DNA from: Acidimicrobiia bacterium
GTDB lineage: Bacteria > Actinomycetota > Acidimicrobiia > Acidimicrobiales > Acidimicrobilacustridaceae
Assembly: GCA_018882825.1 (NCBI GenBank)
Contig: VERC01000126.1
Location: 1-7,035, forward strand
DNA length: 7,035 nt
Reading direction: 5' to 3'
The notes under the pieces are model-generated. The model saw nothing but the letters and a program-made list of their open reading frames with translations, searched no databases and had not been told where the DNA came from. Positions 1 to 7,035 of this stretch are shown in pieces (positions within the stretch are counted from its first letter, which is position 1; the number at the start of each line of letters is the position of its first letter). Made by a program: the position numbers and the translations under genes.

Positions 1-3000
1 GTTCGGAGCTCTACCAGGCCTACGACCACCGCACCGAGCGTCCCACCCGTCGCGGCCGGATCGACGATTCGGGCGGCGAGGCCGAGGGCGGACGGAAGGC
101 CTACTACCACCTCACCGCGCTGGCGGAGAACGCCACCGGCTATCGGAACCTGATCCAGTTGTCGAGCCGTGCCTTCCTCGAGGGCTACTACATGAAGCCC
201 AAGATCGACTGGGAGTTGCTCGAGGAGCACCACGAGGGACTCATCGTCACCAGCGGGTGTCTCGGTGGGCAGGTGCTGCAGGCGTTGTTGCAGGGCGACG
301 AGGCCGGCGCGTTGTCCAAGGCCGCCCGGCTGCAGGACATCTTCGGACGCGACAACTTCTTCATCGAGCTGCAGGACCACGGGATCCCCGAGCAGAAGTC
401 CACCAACCCGCAGTTGCTGGAGATCGCCCGTCGTCTGCAGGCACCCCTGGTGGCGACGAACGACAGTCACTACGTGCACCGCCACGATGCCGTTTCGCAC
501 GACGCGTTGTTGTGCGTGCAGACCGGTTCGCTGATGAGCGATCCCGACCGGTTCAAGTTCCACGGCGACGAGCACTACCTGAAGAGCGCGGCGGAGATGC
601 GGTGGTTGTTCCACGAATTGCCCGAGGCCTGTGACAACACGTTGTGGATCGCCGAACGGTGCGACGTCGAGATCGAGTTCGGCAAGCCCCAACTGCCGAA
701 CTTCCCGCTGCCCGAGGGCTTCACCGACGACGCCGGCTACCTGCGCCACCTGGCGCTGGAGGGCGCCCGTGAGCGGTGGGGTGACCCCGTGCCCGATCAC
801 GTGGTGGAGCGGCTGGTCTACGAGTTGCAGGTCATCGCCGACATGGGGTTCTCGTCGTACTTCCTCATCGTGTGGGACCTCATCAAGCACGCCCGGGACA
901 ACGGGATCCGCGTGGGGCCCGGTCGCGGTTCGGCCGCCGGATGCGCGGTCGCCTACACGTTGAGGATCACCGATCTCGACCCGATCGAGTACGACCTGCT
1001 GTTCGAGCGGTTCCTCAATCCGAGTCGCATCTCGATGCCCGACATCGACATGGACTTCGACTCGCGTTATCGGGACGAGATGATCCGCTACGCCGCCGAG
1101 AAGTACGGGCGGGATCACGTGGCGCAGATCGTTACCTTCTCCACGATCAAGGCCCGGGCCGCGGTGCGGGATGCCGCTCGTGTGCTCGGGTATCCCTATG
1201 CGGTGGGGGACAAGGTGGCCAAGGCCATGCCCCCGCTGGTCATGGGGCGCGACACCCCTCTCCACGCCTGCCTCGACGAACACCCCAAGTACGCCGACGG
1301 CTACAAGATGGCCGCCGAGTTGCGGGAGATGTACGCCACCGACGACGACGCCCGACAGGTCATCGACGTGGCCCGTGGCCTCGAGGGGCTCCGGCGCCAG
1401 GACGGCATCCACGCCGCCGCCGTCGTGATCACCAAGGAACCCCTCACCGAGTACCTGCCCATCCAGCGCAAGCCCGAGTCCGGCAGCGATCCGGAGTCGG
1501 CCCCGGTCGTCACCCAGTACGAGATGCACGGTGTCGAGGAACTGGGTCTGCTCAAGATGGACTTCCTCGGTCTGCGCAACCTCGACGTCATCACCGACAC
1601 CGTCGAGATGCTCCGGGTCAAGGGCATCGACCTCGACATCGATGCCATCCCCCTCGACGACGACCTCACACTGCAGATGCTGCGCGACGGGAATTCGATC
1701 GGCGTTTTCCAGTTGGAGGGCGGACCGATGCGGTCGCTCATGCGATCGCTGGCGCCGACCTCGTTCGAGGACGTGGCCGCCCTCGTGGCGCTGTACCGGC
1801 CCGGTCCGATGGCCGCCAACATGCACAACGACTACGCCGACCGCAAGAACGGTCGGAAGTCGATCGACTACCTGCACGACGACCTCGCCGAACTGCTCGG
1901 CGACACCTACGGCCTGATGATCTACCAGGAGTCGGTCATGCGGGTGGCGCAGAAGTTCGCCGGGTACTCGTTGGCCGACGCCGACAACCTGCGCAAGGCC
2001 TGTGGCAAGAAGGTTCGCGAACTCATCGTGGCCGAGCGTGAGAAGTTCGTGGCCGGCTGCGATGCCGAGGGCTATGGCCGACAGATCGGCTCCGCGCTGT
2101 TCGACGTGATCGAGCCGTTCGCCGACTACGCGTTCAACAAGAGTCACAGCTACGGCTACGGCTACATCGCCTATCAGACCGCCTATCTCAAGGCGCACCA
2201 TCCGGTGGAGTACCTCGCCGCGCTGCTGACCAGCGTGAAGGGCACGCTGGAGAAGGCTGCGGTCTACCTCAACGAGTGCCGACAGATGGGCATCGAGGTG
2301 TTGGTCCCCGACGTGAACGTCTCGGTGTCGGACTTCATCGGTGTCGATCGGGCCGATGGCGGCAGCGCCATCTCGTTCGGGCTCTCGGCGGTGCGCAACG
2401 TGGGGGAGGGTCTCGTCTCGTTGATCATCGCCGAGCGCGACGAGAACGGTCGCTACGCGGACTTCTTCGACTTCTGCGACCGGGTCGATGTCACCGTGCT
2501 CAACAAGCGCACCATCGAGTCGCTCATCAAGGCCGGTGGTTTCGACTCGATGGGGCATTCCCGCAAGGGACTGCTGGGCTGCTTCGATCTCATCATCGAC
2601 GACACCGTGGCCCGTCGCCGGAAGGAGTCGGAGGGCCAGTTCGACCTGTTCTCGATGTCGGACGACGTCGAGACGTCCTCGAGCACCCGCGTCGACATCC
2701 CGTCCGAGGAGTTCGACAAACGCCAGATGCTGGCCTTCGAGAAGGAGATGCTCGGGCTCTACGTCTCCGACCACCCGCTCATGGGGGCCGAGGCGTCACT
2801 GCGGCGTCGGACCGAGTGCACCATCGGCGAACTGGAGTCGGCCGACGACGGTTCGATCCGGACCATCGGTGGGCTGGTGACGAACCTGCAACGCAAGTGG
2901 ACGCGCAAGGGCGATCTGATGGCGGTGTTCACGCTGGAGGATCTCCAGGGCAACATCGAGGTGATGGTCTTCCCCAAGACCATGCAGAACTACGGCCACC

Positions 3001-3332
3001 TGCTGGCCGACGATGCCGTGGTCGTGGTGCGCGGACGCGTCGACCGTCGCGACGACGACCCCAAGATCATGGCCACCGAGCTCGAGCGATTCGAGCCCGT
3101 CATCGACGGCGCCCCGCCCGTCCACATCAACCTGCGGCCCGCTGCGCTCTCCGACGAACTCCTCGCCGCCCTCAAGGCCCTGCTGGTCGAGCATCCGGGG
3201 GAGTCGCAGGTGTTCCTCCACCTGGGCGAGCGACAGGTGCTGCGGCTGCCCGGGAACTTCCTGGTGGAGGCGTCCGGGGGTCTCCTGGCCGAGTTGCGGG
3301 AGCTCCTCGGGCCGGACGCCATCGCCGCCTGA
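1..3332 (+). CDS. dnaE: DNA polymerase III alpha subunit, 5'-truncated by window edge
   Basis: Catalytic subunit of the chromosomal replicase. The open frame runs from the window edge (first full codon at 3) to TGA at 3330-3332, giving 1109 visible residues. Against mycobacterial DnaE1 (about 1180 residues) roughly 70 N-terminal residues lie upstream; the TTG at 159 is internal, not the start. In order: PHP domain with likely metal ligands Glu (6-8), His (108-110), Cys (258-260), Asp (462-464) and His (468-470); palm with GPGRGSAAG (915-941), PDIDMDFD with catalytic aspartates at 1047-1049 and 1053-1055, and the third aspartate in KMDFLGLR (1560-1562); FNKSH region near 2133-2147; internal clamp-binding motif QFDLF (2637-2651); OB-fold at about 2850-3095; short C-terminal domain. 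No frameshift or intein is visible. The retained PHP ligands suggest intrinsic proofreading as in mycobacterial DnaE1 (inference). It is not the error-prone DnaE2 type, given the clamp motif and length. Confidence 0.97.
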   Translation, partial: SELYQAYDHRTERPTRRGRIDDSGGEAEGGRKAYYHLTALAENATGYRNLIQLSSRAFLEGYYMKPKIDWELLEEHHEGLIVTSGCLGGQVLQALLQGDEAGALSKAARLQDIFGRDNFFIELQDHGIPEQKSTNPQLLEIARRLQAPLVATNDSHYVHRHDAVSHDALLCVQTGSLMSDPDRFKFHGDEHYLKSAAEMRWLFHELPEACDNTLWIAERCDVEIEFGKPQLPNFPLPEGFTDDAGYLRHLALEGARERWGDPVPDHVVERLVYELQVIADMGFSSYFLIVWDLIKHARDNGIRVGPGRGSAAGCAVAYTLRITDLDPIEYDLLFERFLNPSRISMPDIDMDFDSRYRDEMIRYAAEKYGRDHVAQIVTFSTIKARAAVRDAARVLGYPYAVGDKVAKAMPPLVMGRDTPLHACLDEHPKYADGYKMAAELREMYATDDDARQVIDVARGLEGLRRQDGIHAAAVVITKEPLTEYLPIQRKPESGSDPESAPVVTQYEMHGVEELGLLKMDFLGLRNLDVITDTVEMLRVKGIDLDIDAIPLDDDLTLQMLRDGNSIGVFQLEGGPMRSLMRSLAPTSFEDVAALVALYRPGPMAANMHNDYADRKNGRKSIDYLHDDLAELLGDTYGLMIYQESVMRVAQKFAGYSLADADNLRKACGKKVRELIVAEREKFVAGCDAEGYGRQIGSALFDVIEPFADYAFNKSHSYGYGYIAYQTAYLKAHHPVEYLAALLTSVKGTLEKAAVYLNECRQMGIEVLVPDVNVSVSDFIGVDRADGGSAISFGLSAVRNVGEGLVSLIIAERDENGRYADFFDFCDRVDVTVLNKRTIESLIKAGGFDSMGHSRKGLLGCFDLIIDDTVARRRKESEGQFDLFSMSDDVETSSSTRVDIPSEEFDKRQMLAFEKEMLGLYVSDHPLMGAEASLRRRTECTIGELESADDGSIRTIGGLVTNLQRKWTRKGDLMAVFTLEDLQGNIEVMVFPKTMQNYGHLLADDAVVVVRGRVDRRDDDPKIMATELERFEPVIDGAPPVHINLRPAALSDELLAALKALLVEHPGESQVFLHLGERQVLRLPGNFLVEASGGLLAELRELLGPDAIAA

Positions 3333-3333
3333 G

Positions 3334-3351
3334 GGGGCCCGAGCGGGCCCC
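3334..3351 (+). terminator. GC-only hairpin just after dnaE, possible terminator
   Basis: GGGGCCC (3334-3340), loop GAGC, GGGCCCC (3345-3351): a perfect 7-bp stem starting one base after the dnaE stop codon. No T-run follows, so it is not a classical intrinsic terminator. High-GC actinomycetes often have stem-only terminator candidates, so a termination or 3'-end stabilising role is plausible but unproven. The next gene is in the same direction 91 bases downstream. Confidence 0.45.
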
Positions 3352-3427
3352 GGATCCCTAGGGGGACCGCCGAATTGCGTCGGGACCGTGGAACGGGTGG
3401 ACTTGTGGTCCGCTTTCTGTCGTTCCC

Positions 3428-3433
3428 GAGGGG
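3428..3433 (+). promoter_or_regulatory. Ribosome binding site of the 3442 gene
   Basis: GAGGGG lies eight bases upstream of the ATG at 3442. It is a purine-rich Shine-Dalgarno-like match at normal spacing and is the main reason for choosing this start over any codon further upstream in the same long open frame, which runs back into dnaE. Confidence 0.55.
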
Positions 3434-3441
3434 CTCCAGGT

Positions 3442-4110
3442 ATGGCCATCAACGTCGTCACCAAGGACTGCACGCAGTTGTCGGATGCGGAACTGGCCGA
3501 GATGGCCGACATCTGCGCCGACGGACCGGCCCGGTTCGAGGTCGGCCTCCTGTCGAAGCAGGCCGAGGCCTGGGTGCTCGTGTCGCTCGCCCGCGAGGGC
3601 AACGGTCTGAAGGGGTTCTCCTTCTGCACACTGGAGCGCATCGGCGGCACGCCGAGCGTGCTCATCGGTCTGGCGTCGATCAAGCGCACCTCGAAGCGAT
3701 CGTCGGTGCTGCGGGCCATCCTCGCCGATCAGTTCAAGCGGGCGGTCATGGCCTTCCCGGACGAGGACGTGCTCATCGGCACCCGATTCGCCACGGCCTC
3801 GGGATTCGAGGCCTTCCGCACGCTCGACGACATCATCCCCCGGCCCGACCACAAGGTGACCGGTGAGGAGCGAGCGTGGGGTCGGCGACTGGCCAAGCGC
3901 TTCGGCATCGAGACCTCGGCCTACGACGACAAGACCTTCGTCGCCACCGGCGACGGTTCGTTCCCGCTGGCCCTCGACTACGAGTCGCTCGAGGTGGACA
4001 AGATCGACCCCGAGGTCGTGAAACTGTTCAAGGGTGTCGGGGCCAAGCGCGGCGATTCGCTGGTCGCCTTCGGCTGGGCCATGGCCGAGGATCTCGCCAA
4101 GATCAAGTGA
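3442..4110 (+). CDS. Unnamed 222-residue protein, possible GNAT-like fold
   Basis: I do not recognise a named family. The start is ATG 3442, supported by GAGGGG upstream and by the frame further 5' overlapping dnaE. The protein is soluble, with no signal peptide or membrane segment. It opens with a helix (LSDAELAEMADI), then strands around WVLVSLAR and FSFCTLERI, a strand LIGLASIKR, a long helix (VLRAILADQFKRAVMAF), a strand VLIGTRFA and a helix GFEAFRTLDDI. This order resembles a GNAT acyltransferase core, where the IKR strand would precede the acyl-CoA pyrophosphate loop. The usual Q/RxxGxG/A loop is not there; RTSKRSSV sits in its place, so CoA binding is uncertain. The charged C-terminal tail (about residues 165-222) falls outside a minimal GNAT domain. 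It is followed after 16 bases by the nitroreductase, so the two probably share a transcript. The gene is surely real; the function is open. Confidence 0.85.
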   Translation: MAINVVTKDCTQLSDAELAEMADICADGPARFEVGLLSKQAEAWVLVSLAREGNGLKGFSFCTLERIGGTPSVLIGLASIKRTSKRSSVLRAILADQFKRAVMAFPDEDVLIGTRFATASGFEAFRTLDDIIPRPDHKVTGEERAWGRRLAKRFGIETSAYDDKTFVATGDGSFPLALDYESLEVDKIDPEVVKLFKGVGAKRGDSLVAFGWAMAEDLAKIK

Positions 4111-4126
4111 CCGGTCGGTCGGCGTG

Positions 4127-4726
4127 ATGGAGTTCGCCGACGTCGTCACCACCAGACACATGGTGCGGTCGTTCGAGCGACGACCGGTGCCGGCCGCGGT
4201 CCTCGACCGTGTGCTGGACCTTGCCCGGCGCGTGCCTGCGGCCGGGAACACGCAGGGACTCGATCTGGTCGTGCTGGAGGGTGCCGAGACGGCTCGGTAC
4301 TGGGACGTCACGCTCGACGACGCGGCGCGCCGTGGGTTCCCGTGGCCCCGACTGCTCGACGCGCCCGTGCTGATCATCCCCGTCGGTGATCCCGATGCCT
4401 ACGTGGCGCGCTACGCCGAGCCCGACAAGGAGCGTTCGGGGCTCGGACACGGTGCCGAGGCGTGGACGGTTCCCTACTGGTACGTCGACACGGCGTTCGC
4501 GGCGATGCTCACGTTGTTGGCGGCGGTGGACAGCGGTCTGGGCGCGTTGTTCTTCGGACAGTTCGGGCACGAGGACGCCGTCAAGCGGGCACTGGGGATC
4601 CCCGCCGGACGGTGTCCGGTGGGCACCATCGCCCTCGGATACGCAACGGCCGACCAACGGATCTCGGCGTCGGCGCGGCGACCACGACGATCGTTCGATG
4701 AGGTGGTGCACCGCGGGGGATGGTGA
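4127..4726 (+). CDS. Nitroreductase-family FMN oxidoreductase
   Basis: A 199-residue protein of the FMN-dependent nitroreductase superfamily, whose members reduce nitro groups, quinones or related substrates with NAD(P)H, usually as cytoplasmic homodimers. Seen here: the N-terminal RHMVRSF (residues 10-16), the usual place where arginines contact the FMN phosphate; AAGNTQG (38-44), the conserved flavin-side loop; a YWYVDTAFAAM helix around 120; DSGLGALFFG (135-144); and GIPAGRCPVGTIALGYA (157-173), the closing motif of the fold. The length is typical of the small single-domain members. Start chosen at ATG 4127, 16 bases after the preceding gene; the GTG directly before it (4124) is an equal alternative. 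No good Shine-Dalgarno is visible, so translation may be coupled to the upstream gene. It converges on the - strand gene, with 33 bases between stops. The substrate cannot be predicted. Confidence 0.9.
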   Translation: MEFADVVTTRHMVRSFERRPVPAAVLDRVLDLARRVPAAGNTQGLDLVVLEGAETARYWDVTLDDAARRGFPWPRLLDAPVLIIPVGDPDAYVARYAEPDKERSGLGHGAEAWTVPYWYVDTAFAAMLTLLAAVDSGLGALFFGQFGHEDAVKRALGIPAGRCPVGTIALGYATADQRISASARRPRRSFDEVVHRGGW

Positions 4727-4759
4727 GGCGGTCGACGGCGGTCGATGCGTCGCGACTGG

Positions 4760-6745
4760 TCAGTCCAGTGCGTCGAGACGCTGTCGCAACTCCTCGGCGG
4801 TGACGGCGGGCAGGGCGCAGACCATGTCGCGACACACATGGGCCCGACCCTCGTCTCCCTGCTCGGTGCGTCCCTCCCACAGCGGACCGGTGATGGGCGC
4901 ACCCCAGGACGTGACGGCGCGGGGCAGGTACCGGCGCCGGACCTCCGCCACCAGATCCGGTCGGTCGCCGGTCACGACGATCTCGGCGCTCCCCAGGAGA
5001 TCGAGTTCGGCAGCCAGCAGGAGATGTCCGAAGCCGAGGGGGATGCGCACGGCGGCATCGAGCGTGTGGTCGACGATGTCGCGAGCGGCGGCGCGATGGC
5101 GTTCGTCGCCGGTGAGCGCGGCCAGACGGAGCAGGGCCACGGCGGCGAGGCTGTTGGCACAGGCCGTGGCGTTGTCCATGAACTCCTTGGGTCGGGTGAT
5201 GAGCTGCTCGGCGTCGATGCCGCTGGTGAACACCCCCGGTCCGTCGGGATCGGCGAACAGGTCGAGCAGCGTGTCGGCGGTGGCGATGGCCTCGTCGATC
5301 CACTGTGGTTCCCCGGTGGCCTCGTGGAGTCTCACGAAGGCATCGACCAGCGCGGCGTGGTCGGCACTGAACGCCGGGATGTGGGCCCGGCCCTGCCAGG
5401 TGCGCATCCATCGGCCGTCCACGCGCAACTCGTCGAGCAGGAACCGCCCGGCGTCGGCGGCGGCCTCGATCCATGTCGGCTCGTCGAGTACGGCGCCCGC
5501 CTCGGCCAGCGTCGAGATCATGAGCGCGTTCCACTCGGTCAGCACCTTGTCGTCGAGGCCGGGCCGCACCCGTCGCTCGCGAGCGGCGAACAGGGCGGCG
5601 CGGCCGCGTTCCACCGCCGGGGGACGGATGAGGTCGCCGCGCACGGGCCGTTCGAGGATCGTCACGCCCTCCCAGTTGCCGGCGGCGGTGATGCCGAACC
5701 AGTCGATCACCGCGTCGGCATCGGCCCCGCACACGTCGACGATCTCCTCGAGGGTCCACACGTAGAAGCGGCCCTCGACCCCCTCCGAGTCGGCGTCCTC
5801 GGCCGAATGGAATCCGCCGGCCGGATCGCGCAGGTCTCGCAGCACGTACTCGATCGTCTCCCGCACCACCTGGGCGTAGTGGGCCTCACCCGTGAGCTGC
5901 CACGCATGGAGGTAGACGCGGGCCAGCAGCGCCTGGTCGTAGAGCATCTTCTCGAAGTGGGGTACCAACCACCGTCGGTCGGTCGCGTAACGGGCGAAAC
6001 CTCCGCCGAGGTGATCGAAGATGCCACCGGCGGCCATGGCGTCGAGACACAGGAGCGCGGCGGCCCGGGAGTCGGGCGCGCCGGTGCGCAGATGGTGGCG
6101 CAGCAGCGTGTCGATGGCGAAGGTCTGGGGGAACTTCGGCGCGCCGCCGAAGCCGCCGTCGAGGCCGTCGACGCGGTCCAGCAGGGCGAGGGCCGCCTCG
6201 TCGAGTCGTCGCGCTCGCCGGTCACCGGTGGGATCGGGGAGTGTGGCCCCGGTGGCGATGGCCTCGGTGATGGCACCGGCCTGCTGTTCGAGGTCGGTCC
6301 GCCGCGTGACCCACAGTTCTCCGATGCGCTCGCACAGTTCGCCGAAGCCGAGATGGTTGCCGCGGGTGACGGGAGGGAAGTAGGTACCGGCGAAGAAGGG
6401 ACGTCCATCGGGGAGGCAGAACACCGTCATGGGCCATCCGCCGTGACCCTGCATGGCCTGCACCGCGTCCATGTAGATGGCATCGACGTCGGGGCGTTCC
6501 TCCCGGTCGACCTTCACGGCGACGAACAGACGGTTGACGACGGCGGCCGTGTCCGGGTCCTCGAACGATTCGTGGGCCATCACGTGACACCAGTGACAGG
6601 CCGAGTAGCCGATCGACACCAGCACCGGCACGTCGCGTCGCCGAGCCTCGGCGAACGCCTCGGTGCACCACGGCCACCAGTCCACCGGATTGTCGACGTG
6701 CTGTCGCAGGTACGGACTGGTCTCGTCGGCGAGTCGATGGGCCAC
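4760..6745 (-). CDS. Thioredoxin-like DUF255 protein (YyaL/SPATA20 family)
   Basis: A complete 661-residue member of the YyaL/SPATA20 (spermatogenesis-associated protein 20) family, found from bacteria to mammals and without a settled biochemical role. The N-terminal thioredoxin-like domain (about 1-165) begins [11 protein letters not shown] and carries CHWC at 50-53, [11 protein letters not shown] (78-88), GGWPMTVF (102-109) and GTYFPP (120-125). The rest is a helical (alpha/alpha)6 glycosidase-like domain with FGGAPKFPQ (199-207), a FDHLGGGF segment near 240, [10 protein letters not shown] (312-321) and [12 protein letters not shown] (398-409). There is no signal peptide, so it is cytoplasmic. 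The start is GTG at 6743-6745: homology begins right after it, and a TACCCT -10 element ends six bases upstream, suggesting leaderless translation. The ATG at 6802 would overlap the divergent gene. The intact CxxC suggests thiol redox capacity; whether the second domain acts on a sugar is unknown. Confidence 0.95.
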   Translation of the reverse strand: MAHRLADETSPYLRQHVDNPVDWWPWCTEAFAEARRRDVPVLVSIGYSACHWCHVMAHESFEDPDTAAVVNRLFVAVKVDREERPDVDAIYMDAVQAMQGHGGWPMTVFCLPDGRPFFAGTYFPPVTRGNHLGFGELCERIGELWVTRRTDLEQQAGAITEAIATGATLPDPTGDRRARRLDEAALALLDRVDGLDGGFGGAPKFPQTFAIDTLLRHHLRTGAPDSRAAALLCLDAMAAGGIFDHLGGGFARYATDRRWLVPHFEKMLYDQALLARVYLHAWQLTGEAHYAQVVRETIEYVLRDLRDPAGGFHSAEDADSEGVEGRFYVWTLEEIVDVCGADADAVIDWFGITAAGNWEGVTILERPVRGDLIRPPAVERGRAALFAARERRVRPGLDDKVLTEWNALMISTLAEAGAVLDEPTWIEAAADAGRFLLDELRVDGRWMRTWQGRAHIPAFSADHAALVDAFVRLHEATGEPQWIDEAIATADTLLDLFADPDGPGVFTSGIDAEQLITRPKEFMDNATACANSLAAVALLRLAALTGDERHRAAARDIVDHTLDAAVRIPLGFGHLLLAAELDLLGSAEIVVTGDRPDLVAEVRRRYLPRAVTSWGAPITGPLWEGRTEQGDEGRAHVCRDMVCALPAVTAEELRQRLDALD

Positions 6746-6751
6746 GGGCCG

Positions 6752-6757
6752 AGGGTA
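6752..6757 (-). promoter_or_regulatory. Predicted -10 element of a leaderless promoter for the DUF255 gene
   Basis: Read on the - strand the sequence is TACCCT, then six bases CGGCCC, then the GTG start at 6745. With the hexamer at -12 to -7, transcription would begin at the G of GTG, giving an mRNA with no leader. TAnnnT at this spacing is the hallmark of actinobacterial leaderless genes. No Shine-Dalgarno is visible before the GTG, which agrees. No -35 match stands out. Confidence 0.55.
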
Positions 6758-6774
6758 CCGGCGTGGCACGGACC

Positions 6775-7035
<261 letters not shown>

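Noticed and set aside
159..161. TTG at 159 as the dnaE start codon
   Set aside because: The same frame is open back to the window edge and the upstream 52 codons align with conserved PHP-domain sequence (YYHLTALAENATGYRNL), so the gene begins before the window.
3390..3415. GGAAC, 16 bases, then CGCTT: resembles an ECF sigma factor promoter upstream of the 3442 gene
   Set aside because: Only the -35-like half is convincing; the expected CGTC-type -10 is absent and a five-base match is expected often by chance.
2796..3719. 307-codon - strand open frame over the dnaE end and the start of the next gene
   Set aside because: Antisense shadow of two real + strand genes; its translation shows no recognisable motif.
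4727..4745. Tandem ggcggtcga repeated at 10-base period between the convergent genes
   Set aside because: Only two copies of a nine-base GC-rich word; no sign of an operator or repeat array.
4755..4769. Small stem (ACTGG, loop, CCAGT) over the DUF255 stop codon in the convergent region, as a bidirectional terminator
   Set aside because: Only five base pairs, no T-run on either strand, and it overlaps coding sequence.
4386..5765. 459-codon + strand open frame across the nitroreductase end and the DUF255 gene
   Set aside because: Arg/Ser-rich translation typical of an out-of-frame reading of GC-rich DNA; it overlaps two well-supported genes on different strands.

Overview
The window is high-GC DNA with tightly packed protein-coding genes and no RNA genes, mobile elements, CRISPR arrays or prophage. 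The GC-rich third codon positions, the close resemblance of the polymerase to mycobacterial DnaE1, and two start codons set up for leaderless transcription all point to an actinomycete (Actinomycetota). Small signatures in the polymerase make me lean towards class Acidimicrobiia rather than mycobacteria or streptomycetes. That placement is an inference from memory of the families, not a search result.

Layout, left to right. (1) Bases 1-3332, + strand: the replicative DNA polymerase III alpha subunit (dnaE), missing roughly its first 70 codons. A GC-rich hairpin follows the stop codon. (2) 3442-4110, + strand: a 222-residue protein I cannot name, with a pattern resembling a GNAT acyltransferase fold. 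(3) 4127-4726, + strand: a compact nitroreductase-family flavoprotein, only 16 bases downstream of gene 2 and probably co-transcribed with it. (4) 4760-6745, - strand, convergent with the nitroreductase: a full-length YyaL/SPATA20 (DUF255) protein, with a thioredoxin-like domain followed by a helical glycosidase-like domain. (5) 6787 to the window end, + strand, divergent from gene 4: the first 83 codons of an aldo/keto reductase.

The dnaE gene is core replication machinery. The other genes suggest general redox or small-molecule metabolism (flavin reductase, thioredoxin-like CxxC protein, NAD(P)H-dependent reductase), but nothing in the sequence ties them into one pathway. The most notable non-coding signal is the 41-base gap between genes 4 and 5. 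On both strands a TAnnnT -10 element ends exactly six bases before the start codon, which predicts two divergent leaderless transcripts from one compact promoter region.

I did not find a new biological system. The points worth a second look are the divergent leaderless promoters, the unnamed GNAT-like protein, and the retained PHP metal ligands of the polymerase.
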